A model generated the notes under the pieces. It had not been told where the DNA came from, ran no database searches, and was given only the letters and a program-made list of their open reading frames with translations. Below are positions 22,982 through 28,279 of a stretch of 28,279 bases of DNA, piece by piece. Source of the stretch: an uncultured Oscillospiraceae bacterium (GTDB lineage Bacteria > Bacillota > Clostridia > Oscillospirales > Acutalibacteraceae); NCBI GenBank assembly GCA_958448165.1, contig CAUDCW010000018.1, positions 1-28,279 on the forward strand, read 5' to 3'. The translations under genes were made by a program, and so were the position numbers. How positions within the stretch are numbered: position 1 is the first letter of the stretch; each line of letters begins with the position of its first letter.

Positions 22982-23010
22982 TTGCTAAATTTCGTTCTAT
23001 AGAATATAAT
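22982..23010 (+). promoter_or_regulatory. Promoter of the maturation-gene leader RNA
   Basis: TTGCTA (22982-22987), 17 bp and TATAAT (23005-23010) would start transcription near 23017. That leaves a leader of about 193 nt before the first start codon. Confidence 0.7.
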
Positions 23011-23016
23011 AATAAT

Positions 23017-23186
23017 GTGCTGAGCGCAAGGATAAGCTCCGAGCGCAAAGACAACACATCCGATTCTCTGATGCCGAGGATAACCAAGGCAAAAGAAAAC
23101 CATAATGCCGGGGTCAAGCCCTGAGCAGCTTATATCGGTTAACAGAAATTTCGGTGCGTCTTGTCGTTTCGGCAAGGCGCATTTTT
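23017..23186 (+). ncRNA. Structured 5' leader, candidate riboswitch or attenuator of the hydrogenase maturation genes
   Basis: About 130 nt of purine-rich, non-coding sequence precede an intrinsic terminator that ends 23 nt before the TM1266-family start. Visible pairings are GCUG (23019-23022) with CAGC (23126-23129) closing the domain; GAGC (23022) with GCUC (23036); and AUUCUC (23063) with GAGGAU (23076). GGCA (23088) can pair with either of two UGCC copies (23072 or 23106), which are mutually exclusive. The unit GAGCGCAA occurs twice (23022, 23041). I compared it by eye with SAM, TPP, FMN, cobalamin, glycine, Moco, c-di-GMP and T-box signatures and matched none. The ligand, if any, is unknown. 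Confidence 0.5.
23155..23186 (+). terminator. Intrinsic terminator in the leader, before the TM1266-family gene
   Basis: TGCGTCTTG (23155-23163) pairs with CAAGGCGCA (23173-23181) over 9 bp with one G-T pair, followed by TTTTT (23182-23186). No gene precedes it in the transcript, so it most likely acts as a regulated attenuator. Confidence 0.8.
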
Positions 23187-23209
23187 ATTTGAAGAAAGGA
23201 AGAATAGGC

Positions 23210-23458
23210 TTGAGTGATACAAGGCTTGCCGTTGTCGGAATAGTTGTCGAAAGCACCGAAAATGTTGACAAAATGAACGCTATTCTGTCGGAGTACGGCG
23301 AATATATTATAGGAAGAATGGGAATTCCGCACAGAGCAAAAAACGTGAATGTGATAAGCGTTGTGCTTGACGCACCAAGCGACATCATAAGTGCTCTGTC
23401 GGGCAAGCTCGGCAGACTTGAGGGGATAAATTCAAAAACGCTTTACTCAAAGGTGTAA
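23210..23458 (+). CDS. TM1266-family ACT-like regulator of the iron-only hydrogenase system
   Basis: The 82-residue protein belongs to the small ACT-like family (TM1266 type) that accompanies hydE, hydF and hydG. It shows RLAVVGIVVE at the N-terminus and the family hallmarks GEYIIGRMGIPHR and VVLDAPSDIISALSGKLG. By analogy with NikR/ACT domains it may bind a small ligand or metal and regulate H-cluster assembly, but its role is not established. The start is TTG 23210, placed by AAAGGAAG upstream. Longer in-frame starts fall inside the leader terminator and are rejected. It is followed after 15 nt by hydE, so the two are an operon. Confidence 0.88.
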   Translation: MSDTRLAVVGIVVESTENVDKMNAILSEYGEYIIGRMGIPHRAKNVNVISVVLDAPSDIISALSGKLGRLEGINSKTLYSKV

Positions 23459-23473
23459 TGCGCAAAGGAGCTG

Positions 23474-24541
23474 GTGACCATAGCTATACATAATATAACA
23501 GACAGGCTTGCTGAAAGCGGCTTTTTAAGCTTTGAGGATTTCAAAGCGATTGTGCGCTGTGAGGACAGGCAGGAGCTTGAATATCTGTTTTCAAAAAGCC
23601 GTGAGCAGGCGAAAAAATACTACGGCAACAGAATTTTCGTCAGAGGGCTTATCGAGTTCACGAACCACTGCAAAAACGACTGCCTGTATTGCGGAATAAG
23701 AGCCTCTAACAAAAACGCAAACCGCTACAGGCTCAGCGCAGAGGAAATTCTCGAATGCTGTAAAAACGGTTATTCGCTCGGCTTTCGCACCTTTGTTCTG
23801 CAGGGCGGCGAGGATATATATTATACCGACGACGATTATGTGAATATAATCACTGATATTAAGTCGCTCTATCCCGACTGCGCCGTTACGCTGTCAATAG
23901 GCGAGAGAAGCCGTGACTCTTATCAGCGGTATTTTGACGCAGGCGCAGACCGCTATCTTCTGCGCCACGAAACAGCCGACTGCGACCACTACAAAAAGCT
24001 CCACCCCGACAAGATGAGCTTTGAAAACCGTATGCGCTGTATCAGCGATTTAAAGGAAATCGGCTTTCAGACGGGAGTCGGCTTTATGGTCGGCTCGCCG
24101 TACCAGACAGAGGAAAGCATATATAAGGACTTGCAGTTTATAAAAGAAATTCAGCCGCATATGGTCGGCATAGGACCGTTTATTCCGCACAAGGACACGC
24201 CGTTTGCCGCCTTTAAAGCAGGCGACTGCGACTTAACGCTCAAGCTGCTTGCGATAATCAGGCTGATAAAGCCGAATGTGCTTCTGCCGGCAACAACGGC
24301 TCTCGGCACAATCGACCCGCTCGGCAGGGAAAAGGGAATTTTAGCCGGAGCGAATGTAGTAATGCCTAATCTTTCGCCCGTTATGCACAGAAAGGACTAT
24401 TCGCTCTATGACAACAAGATATGCACAGGCGAAGAAGCGGCAGAATGTCGTTTTTGCCTGAGCCGCAGGGTTGAAAGCATAGGCTATGAGATTGTGACGG
24501 ACAGAGGAGACTGTGTTGAACGGCAAGCCGTTCAACAATGA
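23474..24541 (+). CDS. hydE: [FeFe]-hydrogenase H-cluster radical SAM maturase HydE
   Basis: HydE is a radical SAM enzyme acting on the organometallic precursor made by HydG during synthesis of the 2Fe subcluster. The 355 residues form a TIM barrel with the SAM cluster motif CKNDCLYC (Cys66, 70, 73). A C-terminal Cys317-x7-Cys325-x2-Cys328 set matches the second, non-essential cluster site known in Thermotoga HydE. The start is GTG, only 3 nt after GGAG, so initiation may be weak. The last residues (about CVERQAVQQ) are odd: they are encoded by a perfect hairpin, GTTGAACGGC-AA-GCCGTTCAAC (24515-24536), the first unit of the repeat string that follows. The original C-terminus was probably different. 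Confidence 0.95.
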   Translation: MTIAIHNITDRLAESGFLSFEDFKAIVRCEDRQELEYLFSKSREQAKKYYGNRIFVRGLIEFTNHCKNDCLYCGIRASNKNANRYRLSAEEILECCKNGYSLGFRTFVLQGGEDIYYTDDDYVNIITDIKSLYPDCAVTLSIGERSRDSYQRYFDAGADRYLLRHETADCDHYKKLHPDKMSFENRMRCISDLKEIGFQTGVGFMVGSPYQTEESIYKDLQFIKEIQPHMVGIGPFIPHKDTPFAAFKAGDCDLTLKLLAIIRLIKPNVLLPATTALGTIDPLGREKGILAGANVVMPNLSPVMHRKDYSLYDNKICTGEEAAECRFCLSRRVESIGYEIVTDRGDCVERQAVQQ

Positions 24542-24646
24542 TATAAATCCCTTCGGGATTTGTGAAATATTGCTTCGCAATATGAAATAGCTTCGCTATG
24601 AAATATTTGCCGTTGGCAAATGTTAAGGTAGTCGCAGCTTCGCTGC
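24515..24646. repeat. String of triloop hairpins running out of hydE
   Basis: After the hydE-terminal hairpin (24515-24536) come AAATCCC-TTC-GGGATTT (24545), ATATTGC-TTC-GCAATAT (24567), ATAGC-TTC-GCTAT (24587), ATTTGCC-GTT-GGCAAAT (24604) and GCAGC-TTC-GCTGC (24634). Short GAAAT-like spacers link them. Each stem is a different sequence, but four loops are TTC. The layout matches the string at 22149-22284. The last hairpin merges with the dispersed element that follows. Confidence 0.75.
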
Positions 24647-25016
24647 TCTTTGAATTAAGAATTTACTTGTTTCAAGGCAGTGAGTTCGTAGGGAACGCTC
24701 TTGGCGGTGCAAGCACCGCTTTGGAGAGTGAAGAGTGGAGATGAATTTCGCCACGAGCTTGTAAGTTCGTAGGGAACGGTCTTGACCGTTCCGGGATAGA
24801 TGCAGTTATTACGCGATTAAAACAAAATCAGAATAGATATTACATTCATAAGAGCGAACCGGAACAGGCAAGCCAGTTCCCTACAATCTCGTTTCAAAAT
24901 TTATCAATTCGAACCGGAACAGGCAAGCCTGTTTCTACAACCTCATTTCACAATTTCTGTTCACTCTTAACACTAAACACTAAACACTAAACACTCTCTC
25001 CACCCTCCACTCTAAA
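24647..25016 (+). repeat. Composite dispersed element, nested copies, copy G
   Basis: The hydE-hydG spacer holds at least two core pieces: GTAGGGAACGCTC near 24690, and a fuller core from about 24767 with the GGAACGGTC-TTGACCGTTCC hairpin and two CCGGAACAGGCAAGCC arms (about 24859 and 24911). Between them is a short GAGTGAAGAGTGG heptamer piece (about 24723-24741). A long heptamer tract closes it (24961-25016): TCACTCT, TAACACT, three AAACACT and three CTCTCCA-like units in one unbroken 7-bp register. The hydG ribosome site follows 15 bp later. No promoter is obvious here. Confidence 0.8.
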
Positions 25017-25044
25017 ATAAATTAAAACAAAGGAAGTAATAACA

Positions 25045-26469
25045 ATGTATAAGTATGACCCGAAATCATTAAAGGCAGAGGAGTTTATCAATCACGAGGA
25101 GATTGAAGCTACCCTGAAATACGCCGACGAAAACAAGAACAACCGTGAGCTTATCGACCAAATACTTGAAAAAGCCAAGGACGGCAAGGGCGTTACACAC
25201 AGAGAGGCTCTTGTACTGCTTGACTGTGAGCTTGAGGACGAGAACGAGAAAATCTATAAGCTCGCAAAGGAAATAAAGGAGCGTTTCTATGGCAGAAGAA
25301 TTGTTATGTTCGCTCCGCTTTATCTTTCAAACTACTGCGTAAACGGCTGTGTTTACTGCCCGTATCACTACAAGAATAAGCACATCTGCCGCAAGAAGCT
25401 CACGCAGGAGGAAATAAAAAACGAGGTAATCGCACTTCAGGATATGGGTCACAAGCGGCTTGCGATTGAGGCAGGCGAGGACCCCGTGAACAACCCGATT
25501 GAGTACATACTCGAAAGCATCAAGACCATATATTCAATCAAGCACAAAAACGGCGCAATCCGCCGGGTTAATGTCAACATAGCCGCCACAACGGTTGAAA
25601 ACTACCGCAAGCTGAAGGAAGCCGGCATCGGCACATACATTCTTTTCCAGGAAACCTACCACAAGGAAAACTACGAAAAGCTTCACCCGACAGGACCGAA
25701 GCACGACTACGCCTACCATACCGAAGCTATGGACAGAGCGATGGAGGGCGGCATTGACGACGTAGGACTCGGAGTGCTGTTCGGACTTAATATGTACCGC
25801 TATGACTTCACGGGAATTATTATGCACGCAGAGCATCTTGAAGCGGCCCACGGCGTTGGTCCTCACACGATAAGCGTGCCGAGAATCTGCCCTGCCGAGG
25901 ACATCGACCCGAGCGAGTTTACAAACGCAATATCGGACGATATTTTTGCAAAGATTGTTGCGGTTATCCGCATCGCAGTGCCTTATACAGGTATGATAGT
26001 ATCTACAAGAGAATCGCAGAAGAGCCGCAAGAGAGTGCTTGACCTCGGCATTTCGCAGATAAGCGGAGCGTCACGCACAAGCGTAGGCGGCTACTGTGAG
26101 CCTGAGCCGGAGGAGGAGAACTCGGCGCAGTTTGACATCAGCGACAACCGCACGCTTGACGAGGTTGTGAACTGGCTCTTGAGCCTTGGCTATATCCCGA
26201 GCTTCTGCACCGCCTGCTACCGTGAGGGCAGAACAGGCGACCGCTTTATGACGCTGTTGAAGTCGGGGCAGATTGTGAACTGCTGTCAGCCGAATGCGCT
26301 GATGACGCTCAAGGAGTATCTTGAGGACTACGCAAGCGAGGACACGCAGAAAAAGGGCGAGGCTGTTATCAAAGAGGAGCTTGAAAGAATAACAAACCCG
26401 AAGGTAAAGAGCATTGCGGCGGAATATCTCAAGGAGCTGCACGATGGCAAGAGGGACTTCAGATTTTAA
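25045..26469 (+). CDS. hydG: [FeFe]-hydrogenase H-cluster radical SAM maturase HydG
   Basis: HydG cleaves tyrosine to supply the CO and CN- ligands of the H-cluster on an iron-cysteine synthon. The 474 residues are of normal length. The radical SAM motif is CVNGCVYC (Cys98, 102, 105). The C-terminal auxiliary-cluster motif CX2CX22C is intact (Cys388, 391, 414) and is what separates HydG from the related ThiH. AAAGGAAG precedes the ATG. It stands between two repeat regions, 503 bp after hydE and 241 bp before hydF, so coupling to its neighbours is loose. Its stop codon abuts the heptamer tract that follows. Confidence 0.97.
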   Translation: MYKYDPKSLKAEEFINHEEIEATLKYADENKNNRELIDQILEKAKDGKGVTHREALVLLDCELEDENEKIYKLAKEIKERFYGRRIVMFAPLYLSNYCVNGCVYCPYHYKNKHICRKKLTQEEIKNEVIALQDMGHKRLAIEAGEDPVNNPIEYILESIKTIYSIKHKNGAIRRVNVNIAATTVENYRKLKEAGIGTYILFQETYHKENYEKLHPTGPKHDYAYHTEAMDRAMEGGIDDVGLGVLFGLNMYRYDFTGIIMHAEHLEAAHGVGPHTISVPRICPAEDIDPSEFTNAISDDIFAKIVAVIRIAVPYTGMIVSTRESQKSRKRVLDLGISQISGASRTSVGGYCEPEPEEENSAQFDISDNRTLDEVVNWLLSLGYIPSFCTACYREGRTGDRFMTLLKSGQIVNCCQPNALMTLKEYLEDYASEDTQKKGEAVIKEELERITNPKVKSIAAEYLKELHDGKRDFRF

Positions 26470-26694
26470 GAGTGAAGAGTTGAGAGTGGAGATGTGCGGC
26501 TACGCCGCTGTGAATAGAGAAAAGAGAATAGAGAAGAGAATTGGTGGTCGCAGCTTCGCTGCTCTTTAAATATTTACTTGTAACGGGTTTTACTTAATTC
26601 AAAGAGCCGCTTGCGGCGACAACATTCTCTCCACTCTCAACTCTTAAAACTCCACTCTTAACTCTCTGCTCTCTGCTCAAAACTCAAAACTAAA
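26469..26694 (+). repeat. Composite dispersed element without core, copy H
   Basis: The whole hydG-hydF spacer is repeat. It starts at the hydG stop with an AGAGTGG-type heptamer tract (26469-26489) and a GCGGC-TAC-GCCGC hairpin. Then come a GAATAGA-type heptamer tract (26512-26539), two inverted copies of the GCNGC-loop-GCNGC module (about 26548-26570 and 26596-26623) and a long degenerate heptamer tract (26625-26694), mostly AACTCTC-like. The hydF ribosome site GGAGTGA follows directly. The GGAACGG core is missing. Confidence 0.8.
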
Positions 26695-26710
26695 AAACCG
26701 GAGTGATAAT

Positions 26711-27901
26711 ATGAGCCTAAATGAAACGCCGAGAGGCACAAGACTTCACATAGGACTTTTCGGAAAACGCAACAGCGGCAAGTCGTCGCTTGTAAATGCG
26801 CTGACAAACCAGCAGATTTCCGTTGTGTCCGATGTTGCCGGCACGACCACCGACCCCGTGTATAAGTCGATGGAGATTCACGGCATAGGACCGGTTGTGT
26901 TTATCGACACGGCAGGATTTGACGACGAGGGCGAGCTTGGCGGCAAAAGAATAATGCAGACGAGAAATGCGCTTGACAAAACCGATGTCGCAATACTTAT
27001 ATTCGGCGCAAGCCCCGACGAGAGCGACAGACAGTGGGTTCGGCTTTTTACACAGCAGAACACACCGTTTATCCCGGTGATAAACAAGACCGATATTCTT
27101 GAAAATCCTGCCGAGCTTGAAAAAGAGGTTGTGAGCCTTTGCAAAAGGGACGTCGTATTAGTGAGTGCGAAAACAGGCGAGGGCATCGAGCAGCTGCGCA
27201 ATAAGCTAATCGGCAGTGTGCCGGATGACTTTGGCGAGAGAACAATAACGGGTGATTTATGCTCGGACGGCGACATCGTTCTGCTTGTGATGCCGCAGGA
27301 TATTCAGGCGCCGAAGGGCAGGCTTATTCTGCCGCAGGTGCAGACATTAAGAGAACTGCTTGACAAAAAGTGCCTTGTTATGAGCTGTACCACAGACCGC
27401 CTTGAGCAAACGCTTGTGTCGCTTGCGAAGCCGCCGAAGCTTATAATCACCGACTCACAGGTTTTCAAGACGGTGTACGAGAAAAAGCCGAAGGAAAGCC
27501 GCCTAACGTCTTTTTCGACCCTGTTTGCAAAGTATAAGGGCGACATTGACTATTTTGTTGACAGCACAAGCGTTTTTGAGAGCCTGACCGAAAATTCAAA
27601 AATACTGATTGCCGAGGCTTGCACGCACGTTCCGCTAAAGGAGGACATCGGCAGGGAAAAGCTGCCCCGAATGCTCAGAGCAAGATACGGGCAGGGACTG
27701 CGTATTGATAATGTGAACGGTCAGAATTTCCCCGAGGATTTGTCGGGCTATGATTTGGTTATTCAGTGCGGTGCGTGTATGTTCAACCGCAGATATGTTA
27801 TGTCGCGTGTTGAAAAGGCTAAGAGCCAGGGTGTGCCGATGAGCAATTACGGCGTTGTGATAGCGTATTTGTCGGGCATTCTCGACAAGGTGGATTATTG
27901 A
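26711..27901 (+). CDS. hydF: [FeFe]-hydrogenase maturation GTPase HydF
   Basis: HydF is the GTPase scaffold that receives the 2Fe precursor and delivers it to apo-HydA. The 396 residues hold a Ras-like GTPase domain with GLFGKRNSGKSS (15-26), the switch GTTTDP (44-49), DTAGF (66-70), NKTD (125-128) and SAK (152-154). A dimerisation domain and a C-terminal cluster domain follow, with CTH (Cys304, His306) and Cys353/Cys356. The usual HCxxC of the last motif reads QCGAC, so His is replaced by Gln352. Published structures show three Cys as core ligands with a variable fourth, so the protein is likely active. GGAGTGA precedes the ATG. Confidence 0.95.
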   Translation: MSLNETPRGTRLHIGLFGKRNSGKSSLVNALTNQQISVVSDVAGTTTDPVYKSMEIHGIGPVVFIDTAGFDDEGELGGKRIMQTRNALDKTDVAILIFGASPDESDRQWVRLFTQQNTPFIPVINKTDILENPAELEKEVVSLCKRDVVLVSAKTGEGIEQLRNKLIGSVPDDFGERTITGDLCSDGDIVLLVMPQDIQAPKGRLILPQVQTLRELLDKKCLVMSCTTDRLEQTLVSLAKPPKLIITDSQVFKTVYEKKPKESRLTSFSTLFAKYKGDIDYFVDSTSVFESLTENSKILIAEACTHVPLKEDIGREKLPRMLRARYGQGLRIDNVNGQNFPEDLSGYDLVIQCGACMFNRRYVMSRVEKAKSQGVPMSNYGVVIAYLSGILDKVDY

Positions 27902-27908
27902 TTTGTTT

Positions 27909-27936
27909 CCGGCTCGGTAAAGCTTATCCGAGCCGG
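27909..27936 (+). terminator. Hairpin after hydF, probable terminator
   Basis: A perfect 9-bp stem CCGGCTCGG (27909-27917) with CCGAGCCGG (27928-27936) begins 7 bp after the hydF stop. No T-tract follows, so it may be a weak terminator or an mRNA-stabilising hairpin. From 27937 to 28074 I see nothing I can support. Confidence 0.5.
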
Positions 27937-28074
27937 ACGCTTAAAGCCGTAAGGCAAAACGCATAAATAATTATAATACGGCATAAAATAAAGTATAAGA
28001 CGACTACGGGGGAGGGTCTGGTTCTCCTAATAAATGAACAGAAGTGGCAAAAAGCCGAAGTCAGAAAAGAAAAT

Positions 28075-28124
28075 AATGCAAAAAGATAAAAAATGTATGT
28101 GTTAAAATGCAAAAAGATAAAAAA
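28075..28124. repeat. 19-bp A-rich direct repeat upstream of the initiator tRNA promoter
   Basis: AATGCAAAAAGATAAAAAA occurs at 28075-28093 and again at 28106-28124, identical over 19 bp and offset by 31 bp, close to three helical turns. The second copy ends 4 bp before the -35 box. Phased A-tracts at this position fit an UP element or bent DNA that boosts a stable-RNA promoter. Confidence 0.7.
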
Positions 28125-28128
28125 GTGC

Positions 28129-28157
28129 TTGACATTACATCGCTCATATGTTATTAT
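28129..28157 (+). promoter_or_regulatory. Promoter of the initiator tRNA gene
   Basis: Consensus TTGACA (28129-28134), 17 bp, then TATTAT (28152-28157). It lies 35 bp before the tRNA and resembles the tRNA-Thr promoter. Confidence 0.88.
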
Positions 28158-28192
28158 AATCAAGCGCCCTGAACAAGGGTGAAAATAAATAT

Positions 28193-28269
<77 letters not shown>

Positions 28270-28279
28270 AGCAAAAACC

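Noticed and set aside
22850..22987. 45-codon plus-strand frame starting GTG, containing FDFFEVAEEMRKKWKKIS
   Set aside because: The helix-like wording is suggestive, but there is no ribosome site or promoter and it ends in the next gene's -35 region. It might be a remnant; I could not support it.
23065..23100. CUGAUG in the leader as a hammerhead ribozyme core
   Set aside because: The required CUGAUGA...GAAA arrangement and three helices are not present.
23105..23209. 35-residue N-terminal extension of the TM1266-family protein
   Set aside because: It would be translated through the leader terminator. The family is about 80-90 residues long and matches from TTG 23210.

Overview
The window looks like chromosomal DNA of an anaerobic, hydrogen-forming Firmicute of the class Clostridia, most likely a gut Ruminococcaceae/Oscillospiraceae-type organism. 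This is inferred from gene content: trimeric [FeFe]-hydrogenase, HydE/HydG/HydF plus the small TM1266-type regulator, class D-like sortase, Na/Pi-PhoU carrier and 'phenylacetate-CoA ligase'. Strong AGGAGG ribosome sites and TTGACA/TATAAT promoters agree. No rRNA, phage, IS transposase or CRISPR array is visible.

Layout. (1) 131-2500, minus strand: a three-gene surface cassette (secreted protein with a noncanonical C-terminal sorting signal, sortase, membrane protein) from one strong promoter to one strong terminator. (2) 2620-9376, plus strand: uvrB, then a divergent type II topoisomerase B/A pair. (3) 9400-12831, minus strand: a tiny ribbon-helix-helix gene whose expected ATG reads ACG, a PaaK-type CoA ligase and a sodium:solute symporter. 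(4) 13486-18608, plus strand: a hydrogenase operon encoding NuoE-like, GHKL ATPase, [2Fe-2S] protein, NuoF-like and HydA subunits. (5) 19008-21751: a Na/Pi cotransporter on the minus strand behind PhoP-box-like repeats, and a CBS-pair protein on the plus strand. (6) 21845-22812: tRNA-Thr, tRNA-Tyr and a small helical protein. (7) 22982-27901, plus strand: H-cluster maturation genes (TM1266 family, hydE, hydG, hydF), preceded by a ~190-nt structured leader ending in an intrinsic terminator. (8) 28075-28269: initiator tRNA-Met behind a strong promoter with A-rich direct repeats.

How the genes fit together. The NuoE-like, NuoF-like and HydA subunits should form a soluble NAD(H)/ferredoxin-linked [FeFe]-hydrogenase. 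HydE and HydG make the organic, CO and CN parts of the H-cluster. HydF carries the 2Fe precursor to apo-HydA. Structural and maturation genes are about 4.6 kb apart in the same direction.

The most unusual feature lies between the genes. A composite dispersed element recurs at about six places. Its parts are a core of GGAACGGTC/GGAACAGGC hairpins, a GCCGC/GCGGC hairpin, and flanking tandem repeats whose unit is 7 bp although the unit sequence differs from site to site. In three places (before the topoisomerase B gene, paaK and hydF) the hairpin-heptamer end faces the downstream gene and stops just before its ribosome-binding site. A second type of repeat, strings of short hairpins with 3-nt loops, lies after the tRNA pair and runs out of the 3' end of hydE. 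The best candidates for something undescribed are the leader RNA before the TM1266/hydE genes, the heptamer composite element, and the surface cassette with its NPIKTTG signal.
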